A stretch of DNA of 64,000 nucleotides from contig NZ_JAQLDQ010000010.1 of assembly GCF_028209395.1 (NCBI RefSeq), positions 1 through 64,000 on the forward strand, written 5' to 3'. The position numbers were made by a program, and so were the translations under genes. This document shows positions 31,737 to 40,938 of this stretch, piece after piece; the first letter of the stretch is position 1, and the number at the start of each line of letters is the position of its first letter. A model generated the notes under the pieces. That model was not told where the DNA came from, ran no database searches, and saw only the letters and a list, made by a program, of their open reading frames with translations. This DNA comes from Collinsella aerofaciens. Its GTDB lineage: Bacteria; Actinomycetota; Coriobacteriia; Coriobacteriales; Coriobacteriaceae.

Positions 31737-32327
31737 CTATTTAACCCGGGCCGCCACCCATAGCGGCTTTCCAAGCGTATTCTCAGTGCAAAGCAATCGT
31801 CAGTTTAATCCTATGCGCTGATACCGCATTTCATTTGTTCGGCTCGAATTCTACGGCCTGGCAACCCTCGCACTCTCCGGCAAATGGATTGAACGCGAAG
31901 GCAGAGATGATGTGTGCGTGGACATCGAGGCTGCTGTAGGCAACATACTGGGACATGGACCCCCGCTGCGCGTGGTATGCGGCCCGGCATATTCATTGCC
32001 GTCCAACCCCGTGTAGTTGCAGCAAAGGGTGGAACCTCAATGCTCAGCTCATGTTGTCCGTGGGACACGAGAATCGTAAGTACACTTTGGTGCGATTCTC
32101 ACGCTGATACTGAGCCACCTGGAATAAGATACGTCGCGACAACACTTCGCTTCACCTCTGTCTCGACAAGATGACGTAGACTAAAGTTTCCTTTAGTAAG
32201 AGAACGAGAACTATATCTGAAAGCGTTGCGATGGCGTGAAGGCACCGAGTCCGAACCGCCTGAATGCTACGTGCATCTGCATCGCCTTTTTGTTATCTCT
32301 GCCAGTTGGGTAGCACTACACTTGTCA
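31737..32327. other. Non-coding or decayed island sequence
   Basis: No intact gene. On the plus strand about 31850-32016 reads as a protein-like fragment (LATLALSGKWIEREG) that begins after a stop codon and lacks a start, so it is a possible gene remnant. Two small inverted repeats are present (GAGAATCG / CGATTCTC at 32069-32100; ACTAAAG-TTT-CCTTTAGT near 32177). It separates the plus-strand precursor block from the convergent ABC exporter gene. Confidence 0.4.
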
Positions 32328-33980
32328 TCATTTACCCTGGTACATGCTGCCTAAATCCACTACCCCTTCTACCGCGCCGACCATCTCGTCATCGTGAGAG
32401 ACAACGATGATCAGCTGGCTTTGCTTGTTGCGCTTAACATAGGCCGCAAGCTCGGCGCGGCTTACAGCGTCTAACCCAGTCGTGGGCTCGTCGAGTACCA
32501 AAACTGACGACTTGCGTGAAATCGCCGACCATAAGTACACTCGGCGCAGCTCACCGCCCGAAAGCGCGGAGCAACGTTTCCCGAGCAACTCCTTCACGCT
32601 GTTTTCCAGCGAAAGTAGGCCATCTACACCCCGGTGATAGGAAGAAAAGGGCGTGTCGAAATACTCTAACAGCTCTTTCACCGTTTCGTCCGGCGCGAAG
32701 CACGACTGTGGGCAGCACGATATCTCTCTCGCACGTATGTAATCCAAGTCGCATTCTTCGATTGGCACGCCGTTGTATTTTACTTTGCCTTTCGATGAGT
32801 ATAGCCCGAGCATCAAGTAAAGAAGTGACGTCTTGCCTCTTCCGTTTTCCCCAACTATGCAATATGTACCAGGACCGGAAAACTTGAAAGAAAACCCGCC
32901 GAGGACCTCTCGGACAGATCCGTCTGGAAGGGCAACCGAGAATTCCAAATCAGATACCGAAATGTCATTTATTTCATCGAGTTTAGCTAAATCGGTCCGA
33001 TTCCACCCCGATCTCTCCTTTTCTCTCGTCGCGATAGCCGTCCTATCCCATGATGCTTTGGCATCTTGATAGGATTTGAACAATGACATCATACTTTTCA
33101 AAGTCTTAAAGAGAACCGCGAAGTATGTACCGATGATAGTGTACTCGCCTATTGACATAGTTCCGTTAATGATTCGTACTCCGGAAACAACAAGTATCAC
33201 CGCTTGAAACAACGCTGCGAAAAGACCATCGAGCGATGTCAGAGAATATGATAGCTTTCCGGAGCGCAAAACTTTGGGAAAATAGCTCTTAAACCCAGCG
33301 TCGAGCGCTTGTTCGCTCTTGCCGTACGAAGATGTCAGTTGAATGTTGAGAATCTGATTAAGCTGCGATGCAATTGCGGCGTAAAAGGCGCTGTCCGCCT
33401 CTTTCTTCTCATACGTGATCCTATACAAAAGTTTCCTCAACCCAGTAATTACACAGAAATACACGATGAGGAGAATGATGGAAAACACCGCGAGAGTTGA
33501 ATCAATTGACCATATGATAAGCAATACGATGGGAATGGCTACAATGGACAGCGGCGCACTGATAAAATTCGCCAAAACGAAGGATGAGACCACGCTGGAG
33601 TCGGAAATAATCCGTTGCGTTGTATAGGCTGGATCGATGGTCCGACTCACCAAGTAATCGTCTCTTTCAAAACGCAAGACGGCCTCCCTGAGAAGATCAA
33701 AGGAAAGTCTCGTGGTTATGCGAATGGAAAGTGTTCCTGCAAAATAAGTAAAGAGGGTGGAGAAAACTCCTATTGACGCAACCAGGAGCGCGAAGAGTAC
33801 GGCGTCTCTTTCGCTGCGGTTACCGAGAAGAAAATCTAAGAATTTCCCGTTCACGTATGGCATGGCATAGGAGAGAGCGGTTCCAATCACCGTGATAGCA
33901 ATGAAGACGAAAGCCCCTTTTGCTCTGATGAACCTCGAGAGAACGCATCGAATCAAGGAAGGCCCCAATCTACCCGCCAC
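32328..33980 (-). CDS. ABC exporter (fused transmembrane and ATPase domains)
   Basis: A 550-aa half-transporter. Residues 1-310 hold about six hydrophobic helices of an exporter-type transmembrane domain. The nucleotide-binding domain follows with Walker A GENGRGKTS, signature LSGGE, Walker B VLVLDEPT and a switch His in VVSHDDE. There is no N-terminal C39 leader-peptidase domain. Its position in the ranthipeptide island suggests that it exports the mature peptides or removes them as self-protection; this is inference. The only usable start is a GTG with a weak ribosome-binding site, because a stop codon lies three codons upstream. Codon use matches the island rather than the chromosome. Confidence 0.82.
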   Translation of the reverse strand: MAGRLGPSLIRCVLSRFIRAKGAFVFIAITVIGTALSYAMPYVNGKFLDFLLGNRSERDAVLFALLVASIGVFSTLFTYFAGTLSIRITTRLSFDLLREAVLRFERDDYLVSRTIDPAYTTQRIISDSSVVSSFVLANFISAPLSIVAIPIVLLIIWSIDSTLAVFSIILLIVYFCVITGLRKLLYRITYEKKEADSAFYAAIASQLNQILNIQLTSSYGKSEQALDAGFKSYFPKVLRSGKLSYSLTSLDGLFAALFQAVILVVSGVRIINGTMSIGEYTIIGTYFAVLFKTLKSMMSLFKSYQDAKASWDRTAIATREKERSGWNRTDLAKLDEINDISVSDLEFSVALPDGSVREVLGGFSFKFSGPGTYCIVGENGRGKTSLLYLMLGLYSSKGKVKYNGVPIEECDLDYIRAREISCCPQSCFAPDETVKELLEYFDTPFSSYHRGVDGLLSLENSVKELLGKRCSALSGGELRRVYLWSAISRKSSVLVLDEPTTGLDAVSRAELAAYVKRNKQSQLIIVVSHDDEMVGAVEGVVDLGSMYQGK

Positions 33981-34126
33981 AAAACATCAATCACTGATAC
34001 CTTACACCTCAACACAACAGGAGCGAAGATTTGCCAATGAGACTGCTTTAAGATTGCCTTGGGCCAATACGATCTCAAGCTCTTCCTACAAGAGAGTCGG
34101 AATCGGACATCTCCTCCGACGAACCT

Positions 34127-34170
34127 GGCAATCGGGCGGTTAAAATATCTTTTTCAACCGCCCGATTGCC
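34127..34170. other. 15-bp perfect hairpin upstream of the ABC exporter gene
   Basis: GGCAATCGGGCGGTT, a 14-nt AT-rich loop and the exact complement lie about 150 bp before the exporter start. No T-run follows on either strand, so this is a structural or regulatory element, or a mobile-element scar, rather than a standard terminator. Confidence 0.7.
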
Positions 34171-34295
34171 ACAATAGATTTGAGCATCCGCCCACAAACG
34201 TCCGCGTTTTATACCCATCAAATCCTTTGCCTTTTGTCGTCTAGACTAGAAAAATCGCTCGAAATAACGCAACCGGCCTGCTCGCTTGAAGAAAC

Positions 34296-34965
34296 CTAAG
34301 CCCGTAACGTAGATGTGCAAACTTCCGAAACGCCTTGCGCGGCATAGTGCGTATAAACTTCGTCAACCGCCTCAGAAATAACTGAGTATCGCGCCGGGTC
34401 AAAAGCATACGATGTCGCAGCTATACCCTGCACCCATTCGGAACGCGGATTAATTGAATAGCCACACAGCATCATCATACATGCATCTAGACCTGATTTC
34501 CCAAGTATCCGACGTATTGATGAGAGCATCGCGGGTCGCCCCTGCACCATCGTCGTCACCCCTATTAGCAGTATTTACCGTTTTTCTCTAAATGCGTATC
34601 GCCACCCTTAAGAATACGAAGTGTTTTATCCAGACCCGATTGTCCTCCATCTCAAACGAAGGGATAAGGAATCTCATCCGGAATCGGCAGTAACGGAGGA
34701 TTCACAACGACAAGCGAAAAACATGAGTCATCTCTCAGAGGGGAGTAAAGGCTCCCCTCAAGCACCCTAGTTTCGTCATCCAAAGAGTTGATGGCAGTGT
34801 TTTTCTTACAAAGGTCGACAACAAAAGGGTTGATTTCTACAGATGTTACATCCATGCCACAGTTGGTAAGTATCAGGCCCTGTATTCTGGGGCCAGAACA
34901 CAAATCGAGAGCCTTCCGTGCGCTCTGCGGTGTAAGGCGCCAATCTCAGCAAATCTGTCCCACAA
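34296..34965 (-). pseudogene. Decayed class I SAM-dependent methyltransferase gene
   Basis: Translated pieces align as one methyltransferase: LTPQSARKALDLCSGPRIQ (SAM motif I), SVEINPF (acidic end of strand 2), VVVNPPLLPIPDEI (NPP catalytic motif), then DGGQSGLDKTLRIL and a C-terminal piece starting LIGVTTMVQGRPAM. Two lesions break it: an in-frame TGA right after PYPFV at about 34650, and a one-base deletion near 34577 that shifts the frame. A further TGA lies before the first motif. The methyltransferase is unlikely to be made. Whether it once belonged to the peptide cluster is unknown. Confidence 0.75.
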
Positions 34966-35139
34966 TACTGCGCTGAAGAACAACACGGAACCCCTGAGCC
35001 AAACTCCCCTATACCTTATTAAGGCTAAGACAGGCAAGTTCACGCACCCGGCATATTCCAGAATAACATCCTATTGTTTTAGATGCTCTACAAGCATGAA
35101 CAGCCGCGAATCGGAAAGATCTTCTAGTTTCGCCCCGAC
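34966..35139. other. Right end of the island
   Basis: No gene is supported. This stretch is a mixture of AT-rich island sequence and the junction with the right direct repeat, which begins at about 35140. No integrase, tRNA end or other clear attachment site is seen here. Confidence 0.4.
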
Positions 35140-35675
35140 TGACCGCCAAGGGCCAAAATGGCCTCTCCATCCCCAGGCGACCGGCTCTGGCGCGCCGAGG
35201 AGTGTCCCTAAGTGCCGGCAGAAAAGGAACGTCCTTAACTGCCGGCTAGAGGGCACCGAAGAGGATGGCATAGGTAGTGGATTCGCCGAGCTTGAGCTCG
35301 TCGCCGGGATTGAGCTGGGCGGAACGGCCGGGCTCGACCTGAATGCAAACGCGCGTGGCCCCGTTTACCACCACGGTTCCGTTGGTGGACGACAAGTCCT
35401 CGACGTGCCAGATATTTTGAGCATCGCACCAGATATGGGCATGGCGGGCCGAGACATCGTCGCCGACGTCGGTAATATCGCCCTCACCAGTGGCCAGCGC
35501 GCCAATCTCAACACCCTGCTCACTCGGCTGAATCCAGCGCGGGGCGCTCACGACAAAACTGTTTTGCACGCGCAGCAAGCCCAAAGGGTGCGCCGGGGCG
35601 GGTTCGCGTTCGCCCGCAGTCAGCGACATGCCAAGCGAACGCGGCGTGGATGTGCCTCCGCCGCAGGTCGCGTTC
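35140..35675. repeat. Right direct repeat flanking the accessory island
   Basis: Counterpart of 28395-28930 in the same orientation. This copy is the C-terminal half and 3' flank of the complete FHA gene, so it is the native copy. Recombination between the two repeats would remove 6.7 kb, including the whole peptide island, and leave one intact FHA gene next to nifJ. Confidence 0.9.
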
Positions 35676-36184
35676 GCGTAGTCGATGGCATAGTTCACCG
35701 AGGACCGCACATCCGCCGAACAACCGACGGCGACAAACAGCACCAGCACGACCTCGGCGCGCTCGGCGGGCATGAGTTCCGCCGCCTGGGACAGGCGATC
35801 GAGCGCGTTGCGATAGAGATTCGTGTCCTGGTGGCACTCTTCGAGCGCGCGTACCATCGGTTCACCTGCAGGACCGCACACCATATTGATTACAGCCGTG
35901 GAGTCCATGGGATTGCGCTGGCGCAGGGCCAGTTGCGACATAATACGCGCAGCCGAGGTACCGTATTCGGCAAAGTAGCGCTGCTGAAGCGTGCCGACCG
36001 GCGCGCGAACGATAAAGCGGGAAACCCAAGAGCGATCGGCGGCTCGGCTCTGCGGGCTGCGGCCGTCGGCGAGCGGACGGGACGAAAGCACCAAGCCGCA
36101 CAGCTCGATATGGCTCAGATGCGCTGCGCGCTTAAAGATGTCAAACATGGCCCCGCATGGGGTGAGCTCAACTTGAGATGCCAT
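35246..36184 (-). CDS. FHA-domain protein with novel N-terminal domain
   Basis: A 312-aa protein. Residues 1-170 form a helical domain that I do not recognise. A Ser/Thr-rich linker follows, then a C-terminal FHA domain (about 200-312) with the phosphothreonine-binding core (VGDDVSARHAHIW and VEDLSSTNGTVV). It is encoded 3 nt after the kinase gene at 36188-38032, so its FHA domain most likely reads phosphorylation by that kinase. A GGAGG site precedes the start. The C-terminal half is duplicated on the other side of the island. Confidence 0.85.
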   Translation of the reverse strand: MASQVELTPCGAMFDIFKRAAHLSHIELCGLVLSSRPLADGRSPQSRAADRSWVSRFIVRAPVGTLQQRYFAEYGTSAARIMSQLALRQRNPMDSTAVINMVCGPAGEPMVRALEECHQDTNLYRNALDRLSQAAELMPAERAEVVLVLFVAVGCSADVRSSVNYAIDYANATCGGGTSTPRSLGMSLTAGEREPAPAHPLGLLRVQNSFVVSAPRWIQPSEQGVEIGALATGEGDITDVGDDVSARHAHIWCDAQNIWHVEDLSSTNGTVVVNGATRVCIQVEPGRSAQLNPGDELKLGESTTYAILFGAL

Positions 36185-36187
36185 GAC

Positions 36188-38032
36188 CTAGGCCTCCTTG
36201 GTCGTAGAAATAGAATCGGACGATACTTCGACAGGTCCGCCAAAAGTACGGACAGCTGCGGCTCCACCGGCAAGCGGAGTCGCCATCTGGGCTTTTGTGC
36301 GTCGCGGTGCCGAAACGGGAAGTTCAAAGGCAAAGCCCATCGCAAGCAAAAACCACGTAAGCGTATAGGTTGCAACCAGAGCGGCAACAAGGCCGCCCAT
36401 CACGGCGCGTTGGGAAAATACGCTACATGCAGCCACAACCAGCACCGGAACCTCGCAGGCAGAAAGCGCAAGCACACCCTGCAGGAAGCCCGAGCGCCGA
36501 TCGCGCGCAAGTGCCCCCGCGGCAACGCCGGCTATGCCTGGCAGCGCCAACGCCAGTGCGGCAATAATACCCGGTAGCGACCCAGACCACACGAGCGATC
36601 CCAAAGTCGCCGTCACGCGAGCGCCCGACGCCAGCAGCGCGGCCGAAACCACGACCACAGCCCAAACCACGCCACAGACGACCGTCGCGCCGACCATCAG
36701 CGCGCGACGAACCGCGCGGCCAGACGCATCCATGGGGCACGGCGTGAGCGGCTCGCCGCGGAGCGAACGACCGACATTTTGCGCATAGTGGTCACAAAAC
36801 GCCGAGAGCGCCGCCTCGACCGCCGCCGGCTCGGGACGATCTTTTTGATGGCTGGACAGACAGGCCATCACCACGTCGAACAGCTGGGCATCGACAAACG
36901 CCAGCGCATCGCGTAGCTCCTCGGAATCCGGCTCAAGCCCCAGCTGCTGGGCCTGCTCGGCCGCAGCGAGCGCCACATCGGGCTCACGACGAAGCAGCTG
37001 AGTCAAATCGCAACCGGGCGCATGGGCACCAATGGGATAGTCGGGCAGCGTGTCCATCTTGAGACGGTAGGGGCTGGCGATGTCGCGCGTCTTTTTGCGC
37101 GAACCCGAGGTGCCCGAAGTGCTCGGCGCGGCTTCGTATGGCGCGGCGCCGGCAATGAGCTCGTAAACCGTGCTTGCTGCGGCATAGACGTCGATCGCCG
37201 GCGACATACGCAAAGCGCGCAGGTCGGGAATATCGTCGGTGAGCATCTCGGGCGGGGCATAGGCAACCGTCGCGCGACGCAGCGTGGCATAGCGCTCCGT
37301 AAACGACGCCTTGCCGCCGGTACCGGCCACGGCCGACGCAGGCTCAAGCGCCAGCGACGAGCCAAAGTCGATCAGGCACAGGTCAAAGGTGCCCTCGGCA
37401 AGCTGCCGGTCAAGCGGTAGACGCGCCGTACGCACCATAATATTAGCGGGCGAGATATCGCGATGGACAAAGCCCTCGCCCACCAGGCTCATACGGCAGA
37501 GCAGATCGAACAGGTCGCGACCCAGACGCGCCGCCACAAGCGGCGATAGGCGGCCGGCATCGTCCACGGCAAAGCGCGAGCGCAAGCGGGCGAGCGTCTC
37601 GCCCTCGACCCATTCCATGACAATTGCAGGCACACCGTCGACCTCGCCCCAGCCATAGAGGCGGGGAAAGCCCTTAAGGCCCGAAAGGGCGCGATGGCAT
37701 TCGTATTCCTCGCGAAACGCCGCTTTGAACTTGGCGACCAGCGCCTCATGGGCGGCGGCATCGTCAAACTCATCGCACGTTGGCAAGATGAGCTGCTTGA
37801 GTGCCACGGCCTCGCCTTGGGCGTTGACGGCACGCGTCACGCGGCCGATACCGCCACGGCGCATGGTGGCATCGTCGGCAAACAGTATCGTAAAACGACG
37901 CAGATAGGCAGGCAGTTCGTCCTGACCGAGCGCAATGGCCGGCTCAAACCCGTCGACACGCGCCAGGCGCAGGCCGACCATGGGATCGCGACCGAGCGAT
38001 TGTGGTGTGGTGGATGCAAGATCGGTCATCAT
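36188..38032 (-). CDS. Divergent membrane Ser/Thr protein kinase
   Basis: A 614-aa protein kinase. Its kinase domain lies at about 50-370: a degenerate glycine loop (RRGGIGRVTRA), Lys in VALKQLI, the catalytic loop HRDISPANIM, DFGSS as the metal-binding motif and APPEML. The catalytic loop has Ser where classical bacterial kinases have Lys (HRDIKPxN). The C-terminal third has about four hydrophobic helices, so the kinase domain is tethered to the membrane. It overlaps the upstream secreted-protein gene by 4 nt (ATGA) and the FHA gene follows 3 nt downstream, forming one tight operon. Confidence 0.82.
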   Translation of the reverse strand: MMTDLASTTPQSLGRDPMVGLRLARVDGFEPAIALGQDELPAYLRRFTILFADDATMRRGGIGRVTRAVNAQGEAVALKQLILPTCDEFDDAAAHEALVAKFKAAFREEYECHRALSGLKGFPRLYGWGEVDGVPAIVMEWVEGETLARLRSRFAVDDAGRLSPLVAARLGRDLFDLLCRMSLVGEGFVHRDISPANIMVRTARLPLDRQLAEGTFDLCLIDFGSSLALEPASAVAGTGGKASFTERYATLRRATVAYAPPEMLTDDIPDLRALRMSPAIDVYAAASTVYELIAGAAPYEAAPSTSGTSGSRKKTRDIASPYRLKMDTLPDYPIGAHAPGCDLTQLLRREPDVALAAAEQAQQLGLEPDSEELRDALAFVDAQLFDVVMACLSSHQKDRPEPAAVEAALSAFCDHYAQNVGRSLRGEPLTPCPMDASGRAVRRALMVGATVVCGVVWAVVVVSAALLASGARVTATLGSLVWSGSLPGIIAALALALPGIAGVAAGALARDRRSGFLQGVLALSACEVPVLVVAACSVFSQRAVMGGLVAALVATYTLTWFLLAMGFAFELPVSAPRRTKAQMATPLAGGAAAVRTFGGPVEVSSDSISTTKEA

Positions 38033-38934
38033 AGGGCAAGCGCCGCCACGTTATTGTTGAAGTTACCGAGCGCGACGTCATCATCGCCGTAATGGCCGAC
38101 CCATTGACATAGGTTGGTGTAACAGCCCCACAGATTGGCATACTGCTGATACCACTTTGACCGGGGCGAGAATGTCTGACGACCGAACTCGGCTCGAATG
38201 ACAAACATCTCCCCGACCAGGCTGTCGCACGGCCTGGGATCTCCCGTAGAGTTATAGGTCGAGACCACGTCATTGGCACGAGAAACATAGCCGTCGAGCA
38301 TGTTGTACTTGGTCACAAGCCAGCTGTGAATGCTCTCTTCCTCAGCAGCGGAAAGGCCACCGGAGTTTGCATCGTTGTCAGTGTTGCCGCCCGTCGAGCC
38401 GCCGTTTCCAGACCCTCCGGCAGAGGAACCCGACCCAGAGCCACCGCCCGAACTCGACGAATCCGAGCCGGAGCCAGAAGTATCCGAGCTACCGGGCTTT
38501 CCGGACTGCTGGGCGTCCTGCTCCTTCTGCTGCTCGACCTTATTCACCGTTGCCGCCACGCTATTGTTGGACAACCGATCGATGATCTTGGTGTTGGTGA
38601 GCACGATGGTTTTGCCATTGGCAAGCGTGACTTCGTTGTCCGGGGCCTCGGCGCCGTCCGCGTCGCCGGTGCCAAACACAATATGCGCGACCACACTTGC
38701 CCAAGCATATCCAGTCGTGGTCCCCAGGTCACTTTTGACCTCATGCCCCACGCGCGGTTCGCGTGCGGCATGTGCCTGCATCATGGACGGCACGGTCATG
38801 CCATAGGCAGAAACGCCAGCTATGACCAGCACCAGCGAGCAAGACAGCAGTGCGTACGCCCGCGGCGCCAAGCCCAGTCGGCGTCGCATGCGCACCGCGG
38901 CGCCGCGCTTTGTCTGAGTGCCACCGGGCCGCAT
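38029..38934 (-). CDS. Membrane-anchored or secreted protein with Ser/Gly-rich linker
   Basis: A 301-aa protein of unknown function. A basic N-terminus (RMRRRLGLAPR) precedes one hydrophobic helix (ALLSCSLVLVIAGVSAYG), so it is a signal anchor or signal peptide. The exported part has a small domain with the segment VTLANGKTIVLTNTKIIDRL, a low-complexity linker of mostly Ser and Gly (about 45 residues), and a C-terminal domain rich in Tyr and Trp containing two nearby Cys (LWGCYTNLCQW). GGAGGAG lies 6 nt before ATG 38934, which fixes the start. It heads the kinase-FHA operon and may be the extracellular sensor or output of that system. Confidence 0.75.
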   Translation of the reverse strand: MRPGGTQTKRGAAVRMRRRLGLAPRAYALLSCSLVLVIAGVSAYGMTVPSMMQAHAAREPRVGHEVKSDLGTTTGYAWASVVAHIVFGTGDADGAEAPDNEVTLANGKTIVLTNTKIIDRLSNNSVAATVNKVEQQKEQDAQQSGKPGSSDTSGSGSDSSSSGGGSGSGSSAGGSGNGGSTGGNTDNDANSGGLSAAEEESIHSWLVTKYNMLDGYVSRANDVVSTYNSTGDPRPCDSLVGEMFVIRAEFGRQTFSPRSKWYQQYANLWGCYTNLCQWVGHYGDDDVALGNFNNNVAALAL

Positions 38935-39179
38935 GCGTTCTCCTCCAACAAAAACACGCCGCTCGGGAGCGGCGCATTCATTCGAATCCATATTTGAGTG
39001 TATCAGCGAACCCAAAAGGCTGCGCAACGAATGGGCAAATTAAGGATGCGAGTGGAAGCATCCATGCGATAAGCGGATACAAAGCATCTTTGTTGCACAA
39101 CAAACTTACAGTCGCACGGGGAAATTATGGCTACCCCGTGCGTCGCGATGAAGACATACGGCAGGAGCAGGCTCGCCAC

Positions 39180-39776
39180 CTAAATCGTGCGACGGGCCTC
39201 GATGGCGCGCCCAAGCGTAAGCTCGTCGGCATACTCCAGGTCGCCGCCCACGGGAAGGCCGCTCGCCAGACGCGATACCTCAACGCCCAGCGGCTTGATA
39301 GTGCGGGCCAGGTAGCTCGCCGTGGTCTCGCCCTCGATATTGGGGTTGGTGGCGATGATGACCTCGTGGATGTCCTCGTGGCCCAAGCGTGCCAGCAGCT
39401 CACGAATGTGCAACTGCTCGGGACCAATCTTGTCCATGGGACTGATCACGCCGCCCAATACGTGGTAGAGACCGTGGTAGCTGCCCGTGCGCTCAATCGC
39501 CTGGACATCGCGCGGCTCGCCCACCACGCAAATGCGAGTGGTATCGCGCATCGAATCCTGGCAGATGGAGCACTCGTCGGCCGTGGCGTAGTTAAAGCAG
39601 CGGCTGCAAAAGTGAACCTCCTGCTTAACCTCCAGGATAGCCTCGGCCAGGCGGCGCGCCTCCTCGGCATCGGCCTCGAGCAGGTAATAGGCGATGCGCT
39701 GGGCCGACTTGGGACCAATGCCCGGCAGACGGCCCAGCTCATCGAGCAATTTTTGCAGACTATGGTTGGCACTCAT
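39180..39776 (-). CDS. recR: Recombination protein RecR
   Basis: A 198-aa protein with the complete RecR layout. It has an N-terminal helix-hairpin-helix ([20 protein letters not shown]), a four-Cys zinc finger ([16 protein letters not shown]), a Toprim domain ([14 protein letters not shown]...) and the conserved tail [22 protein letters not shown]. It works with RecF/RecO at single-strand gaps. It follows ybaB by 13 bp, the standard dnaX-ybaB-recR neighbourhood, but here dnaX is separated by two small genes. The start lacks a strong ribosome-binding site and may be coupled to ybaB. Confidence 0.95.
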   Translation of the reverse strand: MSANHSLQKLLDELGRLPGIGPKSAQRIAYYLLEADAEEARRLAEAILEVKQEVHFCSRCFNYATADECSICQDSMRDTTRICVVGEPRDVQAIERTGSYHGLYHVLGGVISPMDKIGPEQLHIRELLARLGHEDIHEVIIATNPNIEGETTASYLARTIKPLGVEVSRLASGLPVGGDLEYADELTLGRAIEARRTI

Positions 39777-39789
39777 ATATATGCGTGTC

Positions 39790-40110
39790 TTAGAACGGCA
39801 TGCCCGGGATGTTGAGGCCGCCGGTGATGGCGCCCATCTGCTTGTTGGCGAGCTCGTTGACACCGCGGACGGCCTCGTTGACGGCAGCCATGATCATGTC
39901 CTGCAGCATATCGACGTCCTCGGGATCGAGGGCATCGGGGTCGATGGTGAGGTTGACGAGCTCCATCTCGCCGTTAACGGTCACCTTGACCATGCCGCCG
40001 CCGGCAGAGGCGTCGACGGTCTGGGACTTAAGGTTTTCCTGCGCGGCGGCAAGCTGCTCCTGCATCTTGCGAGCCTGCTTCATCATTTGCTGCATGTTCA
40101 TACCGGCCAT
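39790..40110 (-). CDS. ybaB: YbaB/EbfC-family nucleoid-associated protein
   Basis: A 106-aa protein starting [20 protein letters not shown], which is the typical YbaB helix, with the conserved [20 protein letters not shown] core and a C-terminal helix. The family binds DNA as dimers and shapes the nucleoid. AAAGGAG precedes the ATG. The gene leads the recR transcript. About 150-190 bp upstream lies a 20-bp perfect palindrome that may be an operator. Confidence 0.93.
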   Translation of the reverse strand: MAGMNMQQMMKQARKMQEQLAAAQENLKSQTVDASAGGGMVKVTVNGEMELVNLTIDPDALDPEDVDMLQDMIMAAVNEAVRGVNELANKQMGAITGGLNIPGMPF

Positions 40111-40270
40111 GATGGCTCCTTTACGTGCGGCCGCGCGACAAGCTGCAAGGGCAGCCGGAGCGCGACGGGACTTTCAAACTCAAAAATCGTACCACGGCGC
40201 GGGGCAAGCAAGCGGGGCGGACACGCTACCTCAGTCGATATACATGTCCTTGAGCGTGACGCACGCCCAA

Positions 40271-40306
40271 GATTATGCAAGGTCGAATTATGCAAGGTTG
40301 CATAAT
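40271..40306. promoter_or_regulatory. Palindromic operator candidate upstream of ybaB-recR
   Basis: ATTATGCAA-GG-TTGCATAAT (40287-40306) is a perfect 20-bp dyad. An additional half-site ATTATGCAAGG lies just upstream at 40272. It lies between the minus-strand ybaB-recR operon and the plus-strand gene at 40449. The binding factor is unknown. Confidence 0.6.
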
Positions 40307-40448
40307 ATCGCATACTCAATCTAGTAGAGCCGAATCCGGCATTTCATGTGTGCCACTAAATAGCTAAATGCCAAACCGCTGCTCGAGGCGGAGCACATGG
40401 CGGCAGGGTATAATTTGATTGTCATAGATTGCAATTTGGAGGTGCCCC

Positions 40449-40916
40449 ATGAATGCCCCCGACGCGCTCCAAAACATCCGCTCAAAACACCCCGTTGCAT
40501 ATGTGGTTCTCTATCTCTTTGTCGGCTGGGCATTGCTGGTTGTCATCACCCATGCCATAGCTTTTGGAGCAGAACTGCTGATAGCCAGCTCGGACCAGCC
40601 CGTCGTCAAATGGGAGACGACCGATGAATGCACCGACGGAACCCGAACCATTTACTACAACAGCCCGTCCCTCTACCAAGAGTTCAAGGTCAAGATAAAG
40701 GACTCCAAGATTGTCGATGCCGAACTGGGCTCTTTATTTACAATCGGAGCAACCGTCAACGCCGAGCAAGTCGAGTACACGGACGGCCATGCGACGTATC
40801 GTATCGACCTCAGCATCCTAGGCCGACCGTCACGCGCTTGTCTGCTCGAATGCGATATACGCGGCACCACACTACACATGTCCGAAATACAGATGCGCCC
40901 GGACAAAAGAAAGTGA
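40449..40916 (+). CDS. Hypothetical membrane-anchored protein
   Basis: A 155-aa protein that I do not recognise. It has one long hydrophobic helix (about residues 17-46) near the N-terminus and a mostly beta extracellular part of about 105 residues. GGAGGTG precedes the ATG, so translation is well supported. It is transcribed convergently with the small gene at 40939. No motif suggests an enzymatic role. Confidence 0.65.
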   Translation: MNAPDALQNIRSKHPVAYVVLYLFVGWALLVVITHAIAFGAELLIASSDQPVVKWETTDECTDGTRTIYYNSPSLYQEFKVKIKDSKIVDAELGSLFTIGATVNAEQVEYTDGHATYRIDLSILGRPSRACLLECDIRGTTLHMSEIQMRPDKRK

Positions 40917-40938
40917 TATATGGCCGAGTCGGAAGAGA

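Noticed and set aside
31850..32016. Plus-strand fragment resembling the core of a small SymE-like protein
   Set aside because: It has no start codon, begins right after a stop, and the resemblance is limited to a few residues; recorded only as a possible remnant.
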